Source: Candidatus Omnitrophota bacterium (lineage in GTDB: Bacteria > Omnitrophota > Gorgyraeia > B26-G9). From it: a stretch of 32,307 nt of DNA. The stretch covers positions 1 through 32,307 of the forward strand of contig JAHITE010000055.1 in the NCBI GenBank assembly GCA_018817585.1, written 5' to 3'. Position numbers and translations under genes: made by a program. The notes beneath the pieces were generated by a model. That model had not been told where the DNA came from. It saw only the letters and a list, made by a program, of their open reading frames with translations, and ran no database searches. Within the stretch, counting starts at the first letter, position 1. Each line of letters begins with the position of its first letter. Of this stretch, positions 16,792 to 26,767 are shown piece after piece.

Positions 16792-19700
16792 ATGGGCGCT
16801 TCACGAATTAATATTGAAAACAATCCTTTGTGGTATAAAGATGCTGTTATCTATCAATTACACGTTAAAACTTTTTGCGACAGTGATGGCGATGGGATAG
16901 GTGATTTTAAAGGATTAATTCAAAAACTGGATTATTTGAAGACCCTGGGAGTTACCGTTATTTGGCTGTTGCCTTTTTATTCTTCGCCTTTAAAAGATGA
17001 TGGCTATGATATCGCGGATTACTATTCGGTTCATCCTCAATATGGAACATTAAAAGATTTTAAGGATTTTCTAAAAGAAGCTCATGCCAGAGGATTAAAA
17101 GTTATAACTGAACTTGTTATTAATCATACTTCTGATCAGCATCCTTGGTTTCTTCGGGCAAAACAGGCAAAGTTAAATTCCAACCATCGGAATTATTATG
17201 TTTGGAGTAATAATCCGGCAAAATATAAAGATGCCAGAATTATTTTTAAGGATTTTGAATTGTCTAACTGGGCCTGGTCAGAAGAAGCAAAAGCTTATTA
17301 TTGGCATCGTTTTTATTCACATCAGCCGGATCTTAATTTTGATAATCCCAATGTTTCTAAAGAAATATGCCGAGTAGCTGATTTCTGGTTTTCTTTGGGA
17401 GTGGATGGCTTAAGGCTTGATGCCGTACCGTATTTATTTGAAAGAGAGGGAACAAATTGCGAGAATTTAGTGGAAACTCATGTTTTTTTAAAAAAGTTAA
17501 GAAAATATATTGATACTAAATTTAAAAACCGGATGCTGCTTGCCGAAGCTAATCAATGGCCGGAAGACGCGGTGCAGTATTTTGGCGCAGGCGACGAATG
17601 TCATATGGCTTTTCATTTCCCCTTAATGCCTCGGATGTATATGAGTGTGCAGATGGAAGATCGTTTTCCGATTATTGATATTCTTGAACAAACCCCCAAA
17701 ATTCCGCGCTTGTGTCAATGGGCGGTATTTTTACGTAATCATGATGAACTGACATTAGAAATGGTTACGGATGAAGAGCGGGATTATATGTACCGGGCAT
17801 ATGCCACGGACGCGCGCTCAAAAATCAATTTAGGGATTAGACGAAGGCTATTGCCTTTATTAGGTAATAATCGGCGGAAGTTCGAGCTAATGAATATTCT
17901 ACTTTTTTCTTTGCCAGGAACTCCGATTATTTATTATGGTGATGAAATCGGTATGGGCGATAATCGATTTATGGGGGACCGTGACGGAGTCCGGACTCCG
18001 ATGCAGTGGAGTCCGGATCGTAATGCCGGTTTTTCCAAAGCTAATCCTCAGCAGTTATATTTACCGGTAATTATAGACTCAGAATATCATTATGAAACGA
18101 CTAATGTGGAAACACAAGATAATAATTTATCATCGCTATTATGGTGGACAAAGCGTGTTATCGCAATGCGCAAGAGATTTAAGGCGTTTAGCCAGGGCAA
18201 TATTAAATTCCTGTATCCGGAAAATTCAAAAGTTTTGTGTTTTATCCGGGAGTATAAAAATGAAAGCATACTGATTGTAATTAATCTTTCTAGATTTTCA
18301 CAAACAGTTGATCTTGATTTAAAAGAATACAGCGGTTTTGTTCCCGAAGAAGTTTTTAGTCAGAATAATTTCTCAATAATTAAAGATAATCCGTATACAA
18401 TTACTTTAGGCCCGCATAATCACTTTTGGTTCTTATTAAAAAAACAGGAAATAACCTCTGCTGAAAGATTGCGGAAATCCCCGAAAATTCGTTTGGAAAA
18501 GTCATGGGAAGAGATATTTAATCAGGCAAACATCCGTAAATTAGAGGCGGAAATATTGCCGCAATATTTAAAGGGATGCCGTTGGTTTGGCGGGAAGTCA
18601 AGAACAATTAGTACGATTAGAATAGCGGATATTATTTCGCTGGATCATTTGAAAGATAAAATTAAGCTGTTGTTTATTGATGTGAATTATACCGGAGGTA
18701 TCCCCGAGAAATATCTCTTGCCTTTATCATTTGTTTTTTTAAATGGGCATAAAACGGAAAATCAGGATTTTCAGGGGGTTATTTGTCACTTATTTATTGA
18801 CCGCAAAGAAGGCTTTATTTATGACGCTGTTTACAATAAGTATTTACATGAGATCTTTTTAGATATTATTGCTAAGAAAAAAAAGATTAGTAATTACGGA
18901 AAAATTCTTCAGGGTCATATAGGGAAAAAATTTAAATCTTTATTAAACGATCAAAAACTGCCGCTGGATTCAATAATCCTAAAAGCTGAACAGAGTAATA
19001 CTTCAATCCTTTATGGAAATACATTTTTTATGAAGTTATTCAGAAAACTTGATTCGGGCATAAATCCGGATATTGAAATAACTAAATATCTTACTGAAAA
19101 AAAGAACTGCCAGAATACCCCGGTTTTTGCCGGACATATCGAATATAGCAATATGAAAAAAGAGGTAACTTCCATCTGCTTATTGCAAAGTTATATTCCC
19201 AGTGAATCAGATGCCTGGAAATATACATTAGACCATGTTAAAAATTACTTTGATCTTGTTTTGACGCAGCGGAATATAAAAAAAGATGCTGGAGGAAAAC
19301 CGGGTCTAATTCAAACAAATAAAGAGAATAACTTAAACGAATTGCCGGGTTTAATTGATAGTATATACTTTGAAATGATCAGGAAGTTGGGCCAGCGTAC
19401 AGGGGAAATGCATATAAAATTATCAGAAGAAGCGCAAAACCCTGATTTTAAACCGGAAACTTTTTCCATGCTTTATCAGCGTTCAGTTTTTCAAGCCATG
19501 GGCTCTCAAGAGAGGTTAGTATTTAGATTATTAAAGAATAATTTAAATAAATTAAGCGAAAGTTTACAGCAGGAAGCTGCTTCTGTTTTAGCCGATGAGA
19601 AAAAAATCATGCAGCGTTTAAAATTGATTTTGCAGACAAAATATTCAGCTAAAAAAATAAGGATTCATGGCGATTATCATTTAGGCCAGGTGCTTTTCAC

Positions 19701-20127
19701 GGGTAAAGATTTTACAATCATTGATTTTGAAGGTGAACCGGCCCGCCCCTTAAGTGAAAGAAAACTTAAACGTTCGGCAATCCGGGATATTGCCGGGATG
19801 CTGCGTTCTTTGCATTACGCTGCTTACGCAACTTTATTTTTAAATAAGTCAATACGGGACGAGGATGTTGCGATATTGCAATCAGCTGCGGAAGATTGGT
19901 ATAAATATGTTAGTAATATTTTTATTGAATCATATTATCAAACTATCGGTAAAGCGGAATTTTTACCAAAAACCGATCTTGAGTTTAAAAATTTACTACA
20001 GATTTATCTTTTGGATAAAGCAATTTATGAATTAGGATATGAATTAAATAATCGGCCGGATTGGCTGATCATCCCTTTAAGGGGAATTAGGCAAGTTCTG
20101 AATAATTTTAATACAAAAAACAGCTGA
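16792..20127 (+). CDS. treS: Trehalose synthase fused to maltokinase (TreS-Mak)
   Basis: An 1111-residue bifunctional protein. Residues about 8-550 are the GH13 trehalose synthase, which interconverts trehalose and maltose: WYKDAVIYQLHVKTF, DDGYDIADY, nucleophile Asp210 in GLRLDAVPYL, acid/base Glu252 in LLAEANQWP, and Asp318 in RNHDE. Residues about 575-1111 are maltokinase, which phosphorylates maltose at C1: the entry motif CRWFGGKSR, the catalytic loop HGDYHLGQ (His959, Asp961) and the metal site IDFEGEP (Asp978, Glu980). Fusion of the two activities is known in several phyla and lets maltose be phosphorylated as soon as it forms, pulling the reversible TreS reaction towards maltose 1-phosphate. 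AAAGGA lies 7 bases upstream of the ATG. The product feeds GlgE, encoded just before it. No frame break was seen. Confidence 0.96.
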   Translation: MGASRINIENNPLWYKDAVIYQLHVKTFCDSDGDGIGDFKGLIQKLDYLKTLGVTVIWLLPFYSSPLKDDGYDIADYYSVHPQYGTLKDFKDFLKEAHARGLKVITELVINHTSDQHPWFLRAKQAKLNSNHRNYYVWSNNPAKYKDARIIFKDFELSNWAWSEEAKAYYWHRFYSHQPDLNFDNPNVSKEICRVADFWFSLGVDGLRLDAVPYLFEREGTNCENLVETHVFLKKLRKYIDTKFKNRMLLAEANQWPEDAVQYFGAGDECHMAFHFPLMPRMYMSVQMEDRFPIIDILEQTPKIPRLCQWAVFLRNHDELTLEMVTDEERDYMYRAYATDARSKINLGIRRRLLPLLGNNRRKFELMNILLFSLPGTPIIYYGDEIGMGDNRFMGDRDGVRTPMQWSPDRNAGFSKANPQQLYLPVIIDSEYHYETTNVETQDNNLSSLLWWTKRVIAMRKRFKAFSQGNIKFLYPENSKVLCFIREYKNESILIVINLSRFSQTVDLDLKEYSGFVPEEVFSQNNFSIIKDNPYTITLGPHNHFWFLLKKQEITSAERLRKSPKIRLEKSWEEIFNQANIRKLEAEILPQYLKGCRWFGGKSRTISTIRIADIISLDHLKDKIKLLFIDVNYTGGIPEKYLLPLSFVFLNGHKTENQDFQGVICHLFIDRKEGFIYDAVYNKYLHEIFLDIIAKKKKISNYGKILQGHIGKKFKSLLNDQKLPLDSIILKAEQSNTSILYGNTFFMKLFRKLDSGINPDIEITKYLTEKKNCQNTPVFAGHIEYSNMKKEVTSICLLQSYIPSESDAWKYTLDHVKNYFDLVLTQRNIKKDAGGKPGLIQTNKENNLNELPGLIDSIYFEMIRKLGQRTGEMHIKLSEEAQNPDFKPETFSMLYQRSVFQAMGSQERLVFRLLKNNLNKLSESLQQEAASVLADEKKIMQRLKLILQTKYSAKKIRIHGDYHLGQVLFTGKDFTIIDFEGEPARPLSERKLKRSAIRDIAGMLRSLHYAAYATLFLNKSIRDEDVAILQSAAEDWYKYVSNIFIESYYQTIGKAEFLPKTDLEFKNLLQIYLLDKAIYELGYELNNRPDWLIIPLRGIRQVLNNFNTKNS

Positions 20128-20155
20128 AAACTAAAAATTAGTGGAATGCAATCTT

Positions 20156-22090
20156 ATGGATGGTGTGGGTCGGGTTAATCATAATTTTAGTTTGTTGACA
20201 GAACAGGATATTTATCTTTTTCGGCAGGGAAGTCATTTTCGTTTATATGAAAAATTAGGATCGCATCTTCTAACTGCTAACGGTGAGGCCGGAGTTTATT
20301 TTGCGGTGTGGGCTCCGAATGCAAAAAAAATATGTGTGATTGGCAGTTTTAATAACTGGAATGAACAAGCACATCCGCTCGCTCCGCGTTGGGATCGTTC
20401 TGGGATCTGGGAGGGGTTTATTCCGGGTGTTAAAAAAGGCGATTTGTATAAATATTGCATTGTTTCTAAAAACAATGATTTTCGCTCTGAAAAAAGAGAC
20501 CCATTTGCCTTTTATTCAGAATTGCCGCCAGAAACTGCGTCTATTGTCTGGAATAATGATTATTTATGGAAAGATGCCCAGTGGCTTAAATCACGTCCTC
20601 AGAAAAACTGTTTAAATTCTCCGATATCAATTTATGAAGTTCACCTAGGTTCCTGGAGACAAGGTCATAATCTGAAAGACAAATTTTTAAACTATAAACA
20701 AGCAGCAGAGCAATTGGTGCAATACCTGAAAGACATGAACTTTACCCATGTGCAATTCCTTCCGCTTATGGAACATCCGTTTTATGGATCCTGGGGATAT
20801 CAGACAATCGGCTATTTTGCGCCAACAAGTCGCTATGGATTGCCGCAGGATTTAATGTATTTGGTTGATTATCTGCATATTAATAATTTTGGGGTTATAT
20901 TTGACTGGGTTCCGGCACATTTCCCTTCAGATGCCAGCGGATTAGCATATTTTGATGGATCGCATTTATTTGAACATGCTGATCCGCGGCAGGGGTTTCA
21001 TCCTGATTGGAAAAGCTATATATTTAATTATGCCAGAAACGAAACCATCTGTTTTTTGATCAGCAGTGCATTGTTCTGGCTGGATAAATATCATATTGAC
21101 GGTATCCGTGTAGACGCGGTTACCTCAATGTTATATCTTGACTATTCCCGAAAAACTGGTGAATGGATTCCGAATAAATCCGGGGGAAAAGAGAATATAG
21201 AGGCGATGAACTTTCTTAAGAAACTAAATACTGAAGTATATAAAAATTATCCTGATGTCCAGATGATCGCGGAGGAGGCAACATCCTGGCCAATGGTTTC
21301 TAAGCCGATTTATATGGGAGGGCTTGGTTTTGGCATGAAATGGAATATGGGATGGATGCATGATACATTAGACTATTTTTCCAAACAGCCGGATGAAAGG
21401 AAATATTATCATAATCAGCTGACATTTAGTTTGTCTTATGCTTTTACGGAAAATTTTCTATTGCCGCTTTCTCACGACGAAGTCGTTTACGGAAAAAAAT
21501 CTTTATTAGAAAAAATGCCAGGAGATGATTGGCAGAAATTCGCTAATTTAAGAGTTTTATATGGATATATGTACGCACATCCAGGGAAAAAGTTATTGTT
21601 TATGGGGCAGGAATTTGGACAGAGAGCTGAGTGGAATCATGAAAGTAGCATGGATTGGGATCTATTGAAACAAAAAGCGCATTTACAGCTGCAAAGATGG
21701 GTTAAGGAATTAAATTATTTTTATAAAACAGAATCAGCTTTTTATGAAAATGATTTTGATAATCAGGGGTTTCAATGGGTAGATTGTCGTGATCAAGAAA
21801 GAGGGATTATTAGTTTTATCCGCAGGGATTGTTCTGGTAAAAATTGTGTGTTAATCGTCTGTAATTTTACAGCAATAGCCTATAATAATTATAGCATCGG
21901 TATTTCTTCCGGAGGATTTTGGAAAGAAATCCTAAATAGCGATGCCAAAGAGTATGGAGGAAGCGGCCAGGGAAATCTGGGCGGATTGGAATCAGCGGTG
22001 TTGCCTCATAATGGGCAACATTATTCGCTATCCTTGACTGTTCCGCCTTTGGCTGTATTGTTCTTTAAACAAGATTTTCAATCGCCATAA
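20156..22090 (+). CDS. glgB: 1,4-alpha-glucan branching enzyme (GlgB)
   Basis: A GH13 branching enzyme, 644 residues from ATG 20156, that introduces alpha-1,6 branches into the glucan made by GlgE. A single CBM48 domain (about 35-125, with FAVWAPNAKKICVIGSFNNW) precedes the catalytic barrel: YEVHLGSWR, HPFYGSWGYQ, nucleophile Asp320 in GIRVDAVTSMLY, acid/base Glu373 in MIAEEATSWP, PLSHDEVVYGKKSLL, and GQEFGQRAEW. The extra N1 domain of some GlgB proteins is lacking. GTG 20141 is an alternative start, but TGGA 10 bases before ATG 20156 is the only hint of a ribosome site, so the start is uncertain by five codons. It follows treS-mak by 28 bases. Its stop abuts the ackA relic directly. Confidence 0.95.
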   Translation: MDGVGRVNHNFSLLTEQDIYLFRQGSHFRLYEKLGSHLLTANGEAGVYFAVWAPNAKKICVIGSFNNWNEQAHPLAPRWDRSGIWEGFIPGVKKGDLYKYCIVSKNNDFRSEKRDPFAFYSELPPETASIVWNNDYLWKDAQWLKSRPQKNCLNSPISIYEVHLGSWRQGHNLKDKFLNYKQAAEQLVQYLKDMNFTHVQFLPLMEHPFYGSWGYQTIGYFAPTSRYGLPQDLMYLVDYLHINNFGVIFDWVPAHFPSDASGLAYFDGSHLFEHADPRQGFHPDWKSYIFNYARNETICFLISSALFWLDKYHIDGIRVDAVTSMLYLDYSRKTGEWIPNKSGGKENIEAMNFLKKLNTEVYKNYPDVQMIAEEATSWPMVSKPIYMGGLGFGMKWNMGWMHDTLDYFSKQPDERKYYHNQLTFSLSYAFTENFLLPLSHDEVVYGKKSLLEKMPGDDWQKFANLRVLYGYMYAHPGKKLLFMGQEFGQRAEWNHESSMDWDLLKQKAHLQLQRWVKELNYFYKTESAFYENDFDNQGFQWVDCRDQERGIISFIRRDCSGKNCVLIVCNFTAIAYNNYSIGISSGGFWKEILNSDAKEYGGSGQGNLGGLESAVLPHNGQHYSLSLTVPPLAVLFFKQDFQSP

Positions 22091-22091
22091 T

Positions 22092-22601
22092 GTGGTATGC
22101 CGAGCTGTTTTTGGTCGGAATTAGAAAATTTATGCGATATCGAAATTTTTTAGTAAATTCAGTAAATTGACTGACTTTTTCCCGTTTTATATCCCGGCAA
22201 TTAGGAAAATTTTGCGCCACTTTAAGCAAATATTTGAAACAATTCCGATAATCGCTTTTTTTGAGACTTCTTTTTTTGCCGGATTGCCTGATGAGGAAAA
22301 GTATATTGATGTTTGCTGTGCCCAAATCATGAAGCACATTGGAGGGGGGGTAGCGAGCCTAGGTGGTTTGGATAATATGATTTTTAGCTGAAGCATGGTC
22401 TCTGTGTTTATGCCGCTGATCTATGATATTATTAAGAAGATCTCTTTTTTGGGGATTAATCCTACCTGCTTGCCCTGGGAACCTAACACGGAGCTAACTA
22501 AGCTTACTTCCAATGAATCAAAAATAAAAATCTATATTAATCGAAAAAGCCTTGCAGCGGTGTTTTTTCAGGAAACAGAGCTTTTTCTAGCAACAATTTG
22601 A
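22092..22601 (+). pseudogene. Decayed acetate kinase gene fragment (ackA relic)
   Basis: Reading one frame through two stop codons (TAG at 22122, TGA at 22389) gives a degraded acetate kinase. VVCRAVFGRN matches the family's HRVVHGGE block. IPAIRKILRHF and IPIIAFFETSFFAGLPDEE match the block usually read as VPQVAVFDTAFHQTMPEE. After KYIDVC the sequence jumps to QIMKHIGGGVASLGGLDNMIF, the counterpart of IKKYIGAYAAALGGLDALVF. SFLGINP and SNESKIKIYI then match the C-terminal tail. About the first 85 residues and about 130 central residues, including the phosphate-binding and GFHGTSH region, are gone. The active site is lost, so no enzyme can be made. The relic begins right at the glgB stop, suggesting a deletion joined the two. 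The two short open stretches inside it are not genes. Confidence 0.75.
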
Positions 22602-22800
22602 AATTAATTCAATAAATCTGTTTTTGTTTTTCGCTTATTTTTATTGGGTATAGATCATATCTGGATTAAGTAATCCAAATCCCTTATCTGCTGAACTTGT
22701 CAGGTGGTAACAATCAACTAAGCACAGAGCCCTTGTTAGTAGCGGAATAATATAGTATAGTATAATAAAATATATGCTATTAATGGGAAGTGGTGAATAA
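22602..22800 (+). other. Non-coding upstream region of otsAB
   Basis: No gene is visible. The stretch holds a dyad with arms GGATTA and TAATCC at 22663-22676, a T-rich segment at 22620-22645, and an A/T-rich candidate promoter close to the otsAB start. GGTGAATAA just before ATG 22801 contributes the ribosome site. The 14-base dyad could be an operator, since its two-base loop is too short for a stable RNA hairpin. Confidence 0.4.
22733..22761 (+). promoter_or_regulatory. Candidate promoter for otsAB
   Basis: TTGTTA (22733-22738, four of six matches to the -35 consensus), a 17-base spacer, and TATAGT (22756-22761, five of six) lie 40 bases before ATG 22801. The surroundings are a run of TATAGT/TATAAT repeats, so the exact -10 is ambiguous. 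It would start the otsAB-GH15 unit independently of the glgE operon. Confidence 0.35.
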
Positions 22801-24975
22801 ATGGCTAAAATAATTATTGTTTCAAATCGATTGCCGGTTACCGTAGGAAATGTTATTAAAAAGTCGCCGGGTGGGCTTGTGTCCGCGTTAAGCGGAGTAT
22901 CAACCAATAATACAAAAATGATTTGGATTGGTTGGGCCGGAACATTCAGTTCAAATGCCGATAACTCTGCTAAGCTTAAAGAAACTTTGATCAAGGACTT
23001 TGATTGTTATCCGGTTTTTTTGAGCAAGAAGGAAATATCTGATTATTATCATGGCTTTTCCAATGCCTGTTTGTGGCCAGCGCTTCATTATTTCTCTCAG
23101 CATATCCATTATTCTTCGATGTTTTGGGATAGCTATGTTAATATAAACAGGAAATTTGCTGAATATATCGCTGCCAATGCTGCGGATGATGATCTTGTTT
23201 GGATTCATGATTATCATTTGTTTCTTGTTCCCCAGATGCTGCGGAAGATTAAGCCGAATATTAAAATCGGTTTTTTTCTGCATACACCATTTCCTTCGTT
23301 TGAAGTGTTTCGCTGTCTTCCCCATAGAGAAGAGATATTGAAAGGCCTGCTGGGTTCTGATCTGGTGGGATTTCACACCTATGGTTATTTACGTCATTTT
23401 AGGAGATCTTGCCTGAGATTATTAAATATAGAATCAGATATAGCGCAGATATTAGTTGATAAGCGTTTTTGCAAATTAGGTGTTTTTCCGATTGGGATAA
23501 ACAGCGATCAGTTCTTAAAAGAATTAGGGACTAAGAGATTCATTAAAAGAAGAAATGAATTAAAAAAAGCCTACGCGAATTATAAAGTAGTGCTTAGTGT
23601 GGAGAGGGTTGATTACACAAAAGGAATATTAAGGAGATTAGAAGCTATTGAGAAATTCTTATTTCACCATAAGCATAAGCTTGATGTCGCGTTTATTTTT
23701 ATTGGTATTCCAACGCGGGGTGAGGTTAAGGAATACAAAGAATTACTGGGGCAGATCCAGAAAAAAGTAGGGGAAATAAACAGTCAGTACTCAAACATTG
23801 AGTACACTCCGATACATTTTATTCATAAAACAATTCCTTTATCTGACTTGTGCGCGCTTTATTCGATTGCTGATGTGGCAATGATTACTCCTTTGATAGA
23901 CGGGATGAACTTAGTGGCCAAGGAATATTTGGCATGCAAAATAGATTCAACAGGTGTTTTATTATTAAGCGAGTTTGCCGGAGCGGCTCATGAACTTATT
24001 AGCGCAGTCTTAGTCAATCCTTATGACATAGATAATGTTACGAAGAATTTAGAGAATGCGCTTTTAATGGATGAGGCAGAAAAGTCCCAAAGATTGATTC
24101 CGATGCGATCTCATGTGATTAGATATAATGCTAATCAGTGGGCTCAGACATTTTTAAAGGAATTAAAGCAGTCAAGAAAAAGCATTAAGAAACAGAATAA
24201 TAATGCGAAATTTATTTCAGAAAAGGTATTGAGTTCAATTAAGAAAGCGAAGAAAGTCGCATTTTTTATAGATTACGACGGCACATTAAGGGAATTTGAA
24301 GATACTCCGGATAAAGCTAAGCCGACTAAAGAAATATTGCAAATAATTTCCGCACTGGCTCGACACGCTAATTATGAAGTTTTTATAATAAGCGGAAGGA
24401 AAGAGGCTGATTTAGAAAAATGGTTTAAAGGACTTAATGTTGCTTTGATCTCAGAACATGGTTACTCAATATTGCTGCCGAAAAGCGATAAGTGGCAGAT
24501 GATTAATTCCCATATAGATCTTTCCTGGAAAAAGAAGGTTATTAAAATATTATCACAATATGTTTCAACTCCGCAAGGCACATCAATTGAGGAGAAAAAA
24601 TCTTCGGTTGTCTGGCATTATAGACAAGCGGATCCTGAGTTTGGGAAATGGAAATCGCAACAATTGCTAGGCAATCTGCTTGAGATTTTGACTAATGAAA
24701 ATGTGGTTGTCAGTCAAGGCAACCACATTGTTGAGGTGAGTTCTAGTCAAATTAATAAAGGGTTTGCCGTACGTCATTTTATGCAAAAAAATAATTATGA
24801 CCTTATTGTTTGCGCCGGTGATGATAAGACCGATGAAACGATGTTTCAGATCAATGATGCTAGGATTGTTTCTATTAAAATTGGATTAGATGAAACATTC
24901 GCGAGATATAAGATAGCCGATCCTATTTTATTTAGGGAGTTCTTATTAAAATTCACTAAAAAGGAAAATTTTTAA
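22801..24975 (+). CDS. otsA: Fused trehalose-6-phosphate synthase/phosphatase (OtsA-OtsB)
   Basis: A 724-residue bifunctional enzyme that makes trehalose 6-phosphate from a nucleotide-glucose and glucose 6-phosphate, then dephosphorylates it. Residues 1-465 are a GT20 synthase: [55 protein letters not shown], and [10 protein letters not shown] with the nucleotide-sugar site. Residues about 480-724 are an HAD-family phosphatase: the nucleophile motif DYDGTL (Asp491, Asp493), IISGR, SEHGY and GDDKTDE (673-679). Both active sites look intact. Such fusions occur in several bacterial groups and in eukaryotes. Its product is the substrate of the TreS-Mak protein encoded upstream. The GH15 gene starts three bases after its stop. 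Confidence 0.96.
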   Translation: MAKIIIVSNRLPVTVGNVIKKSPGGLVSALSGVSTNNTKMIWIGWAGTFSSNADNSAKLKETLIKDFDCYPVFLSKKEISDYYHGFSNACLWPALHYFSQHIHYSSMFWDSYVNINRKFAEYIAANAADDDLVWIHDYHLFLVPQMLRKIKPNIKIGFFLHTPFPSFEVFRCLPHREEILKGLLGSDLVGFHTYGYLRHFRRSCLRLLNIESDIAQILVDKRFCKLGVFPIGINSDQFLKELGTKRFIKRRNELKKAYANYKVVLSVERVDYTKGILRRLEAIEKFLFHHKHKLDVAFIFIGIPTRGEVKEYKELLGQIQKKVGEINSQYSNIEYTPIHFIHKTIPLSDLCALYSIADVAMITPLIDGMNLVAKEYLACKIDSTGVLLLSEFAGAAHELISAVLVNPYDIDNVTKNLENALLMDEAEKSQRLIPMRSHVIRYNANQWAQTFLKELKQSRKSIKKQNNNAKFISEKVLSSIKKAKKVAFFIDYDGTLREFEDTPDKAKPTKEILQIISALARHANYEVFIISGRKEADLEKWFKGLNVALISEHGYSILLPKSDKWQMINSHIDLSWKKKVIKILSQYVSTPQGTSIEEKKSSVVWHYRQADPEFGKWKSQQLLGNLLEILTNENVVVSQGNHIVEVSSSQINKGFAVRHFMQKNNYDLIVCAGDDKTDETMFQINDARIVSIKIGLDETFARYKIADPILFREFLLKFTKKENF

Positions 24976-24977
24976 AA

Positions 24978-26750
24978 ATGGATAATTATGATTATGGAAT
25001 AATCGGCAATTGCCAAAGTGCTGCCCTTGTGAGCAATCAAGGTTCAATTGATTGGCTTTGTCTGCCTAATTTTGAAGCAGGATCAATATTCGCGAAAATG
25101 TTAGATGATAAAAAAGGCGGTTGTTTCGCGATAGTGCCTGAGGGGCAATGCGCTACACTGCAACAGTATATACCCAGAACAAATATTCTTTCGACAATTT
25201 TTGAAGGAAAAGAATGGTCGTTTGAATTAATTGATTTTATGCCTCGTTATCATGATTATAACGGGAGTTATCATAATCCGCCTGATGTTATAAGGATATT
25301 AAAGCTCATAAGTGGTAAGCCGAGATTTAAAATTTTCTATGACCCAAAGATCAATTATGGGGAATTCCCGACAATTACGATAAGGAGTGAAGATTATTTA
25401 AAAAGCTATTCCGCAAAAGGAGCGTATGAATCGATCTATCTTTATTCCAGCATTCCGCTAGAAGTTATTAATAATGGACAGTATTATACGCTGGAAAAAA
25501 ATGAATTCTGCAACTTAAGTTATAATCAGAAAATAGTACCATTGGATATGGATAATATAGAACTGGAATTAGAATTGACACGCGCGTATTGGATGTCCTG
25601 GGTATCTATGGGCAATCAATTTTCCAAATACAATGCGGAAATACAGAGAAGTTCTTTAGTATTAAAGCTACTTTCTTTTCAAAATACTGGAGCTATTCTT
25701 GCCGCGGCAACAACTAGTCTTCCGGAAACAATCAAAGACGTACGCAACTGGGATTATCGCTTTTGCTGGATACGTGACGCATCGATGACAATCAGGATCT
25801 TAAACCAGCTGGGGCATGTTAATGTCGCGGAGCGTTTTCTTAATTTTATTCTTAATATAATTCCCTATAAGGATGAAAAGATTCAAATAATGTACGGAAT
25901 TAATGGACAGAAAGAATTACCGGAGCGAGAATTAAGCTGGCTGGCAGGATATCAGAACTCTAAACCAGTGAGGATTGGGAACGCGGCTTATATTCAAAAG
26001 CAGGATGATATCTATGGTGTTCTTATGGATATGATATATGAATATCTGTTGCTATATAGAAATAATGCATTGCATAATATTGAAGATCTTTGGACTGTGG
26101 TAAGGACTTTAGCGCGTCATGTGATAAATAACTGGGATTCGCCGGATCAAAGTATTTGGGAATTTCGGAGCAATCCGCAACATTTTACATTATCAAAGGT
26201 ATTATGCTGGGTCGCGCTTGATCGAGGGGCAAAAATCGCGAGTTTATTCAATAAAGCTGATTATGCCAAAGAATGGGAAGAACACAGCCGGATAATCAAA
26301 GAAGATATACTGAAAAACGGTTGGAATGAAGAATTGGGATTTTTCACGCAAAGCTATCATGGAACTAATTGTGACGCGTCAAATCTGCTGATGGAGCATT
26401 ATGGTTTTATTGATGCCTCAGACTCGCGTTATGTAAGCACAGTAAAAAAGACATATGAAAATTTGTGCAAAGATGGACTTATGTTCAGATACATCAATGA
26501 GGATGATTTTGGTAAACCAAAATCAGCTTTTCTTGTCTGTACTTTTTGGATGATAAAAAGTCTTTATCGAATCGGAGATAAGCAGCTGGCAGTGGAAATG
26601 TTTGATAATATATTAAAACATAGCAACCATCTGGGTCTTTTTAGCGAGGGGCTGGATATTGAGAGCAAACGGTTGCTGGGTAATTTTCCTCAGGCTTATA
26701 GTCATTTGGCTTTGATCGATCTGGCCATGGTTTTAAACAGTGAAAAATAA
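24978..26750 (+). CDS. Glycoside hydrolase family 15 (trehalase or glucoamylase-like)
   Basis: A 590-residue cytoplasmic GH15 protein that releases beta-glucose from alpha-glucosides. The N-terminal beta-sandwich opens with YDYGIIGNCQSAALVSNQGS and IDWLCLP, the usual start of this subgroup. The (alpha/alpha)6 barrel shows RNWDYRFCWIRDAS, the general-acid region ERELSWLAGY (Glu316 and Glu318) followed by PVRIGNAA, and the general-base region GLFSEGLD followed by LGNFPQAYSHLAL. Members with this layout include trehalases, glucoamylases and dextran hydrolases. Location three bases after otsAB makes trehalose, or glucan from GlgE, the likely substrate. There is no signal peptide. Translation is probably coupled to otsAB, since AAGGA lies about 15 bases back and overlaps the end of that gene. 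Activity cannot be settled from sequence. Confidence 0.9.
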   Translation: MDNYDYGIIGNCQSAALVSNQGSIDWLCLPNFEAGSIFAKMLDDKKGGCFAIVPEGQCATLQQYIPRTNILSTIFEGKEWSFELIDFMPRYHDYNGSYHNPPDVIRILKLISGKPRFKIFYDPKINYGEFPTITIRSEDYLKSYSAKGAYESIYLYSSIPLEVINNGQYYTLEKNEFCNLSYNQKIVPLDMDNIELELELTRAYWMSWVSMGNQFSKYNAEIQRSSLVLKLLSFQNTGAILAAATTSLPETIKDVRNWDYRFCWIRDASMTIRILNQLGHVNVAERFLNFILNIIPYKDEKIQIMYGINGQKELPERELSWLAGYQNSKPVRIGNAAYIQKQDDIYGVLMDMIYEYLLLYRNNALHNIEDLWTVVRTLARHVINNWDSPDQSIWEFRSNPQHFTLSKVLCWVALDRGAKIASLFNKADYAKEWEEHSRIIKEDILKNGWNEELGFFTQSYHGTNCDASNLLMEHYGFIDASDSRYVSTVKKTYENLCKDGLMFRYINEDDFGKPKSAFLVCTFWMIKSLYRIGDKQLAVEMFDNILKHSNHLGLFSEGLDIESKRLLGNFPQAYSHLALIDLAMVLNSEK

Positions 26751-26767
26751 ATCCTTTAAAAAATGAT

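Noticed and set aside
22167..22601. Two short open frames (22167-22391 and 22395-22601) as small genes.
   Set aside because: They are in the same frame, separated by a stop, and together match blocks of acetate kinase, so they are remnants of one broken gene.
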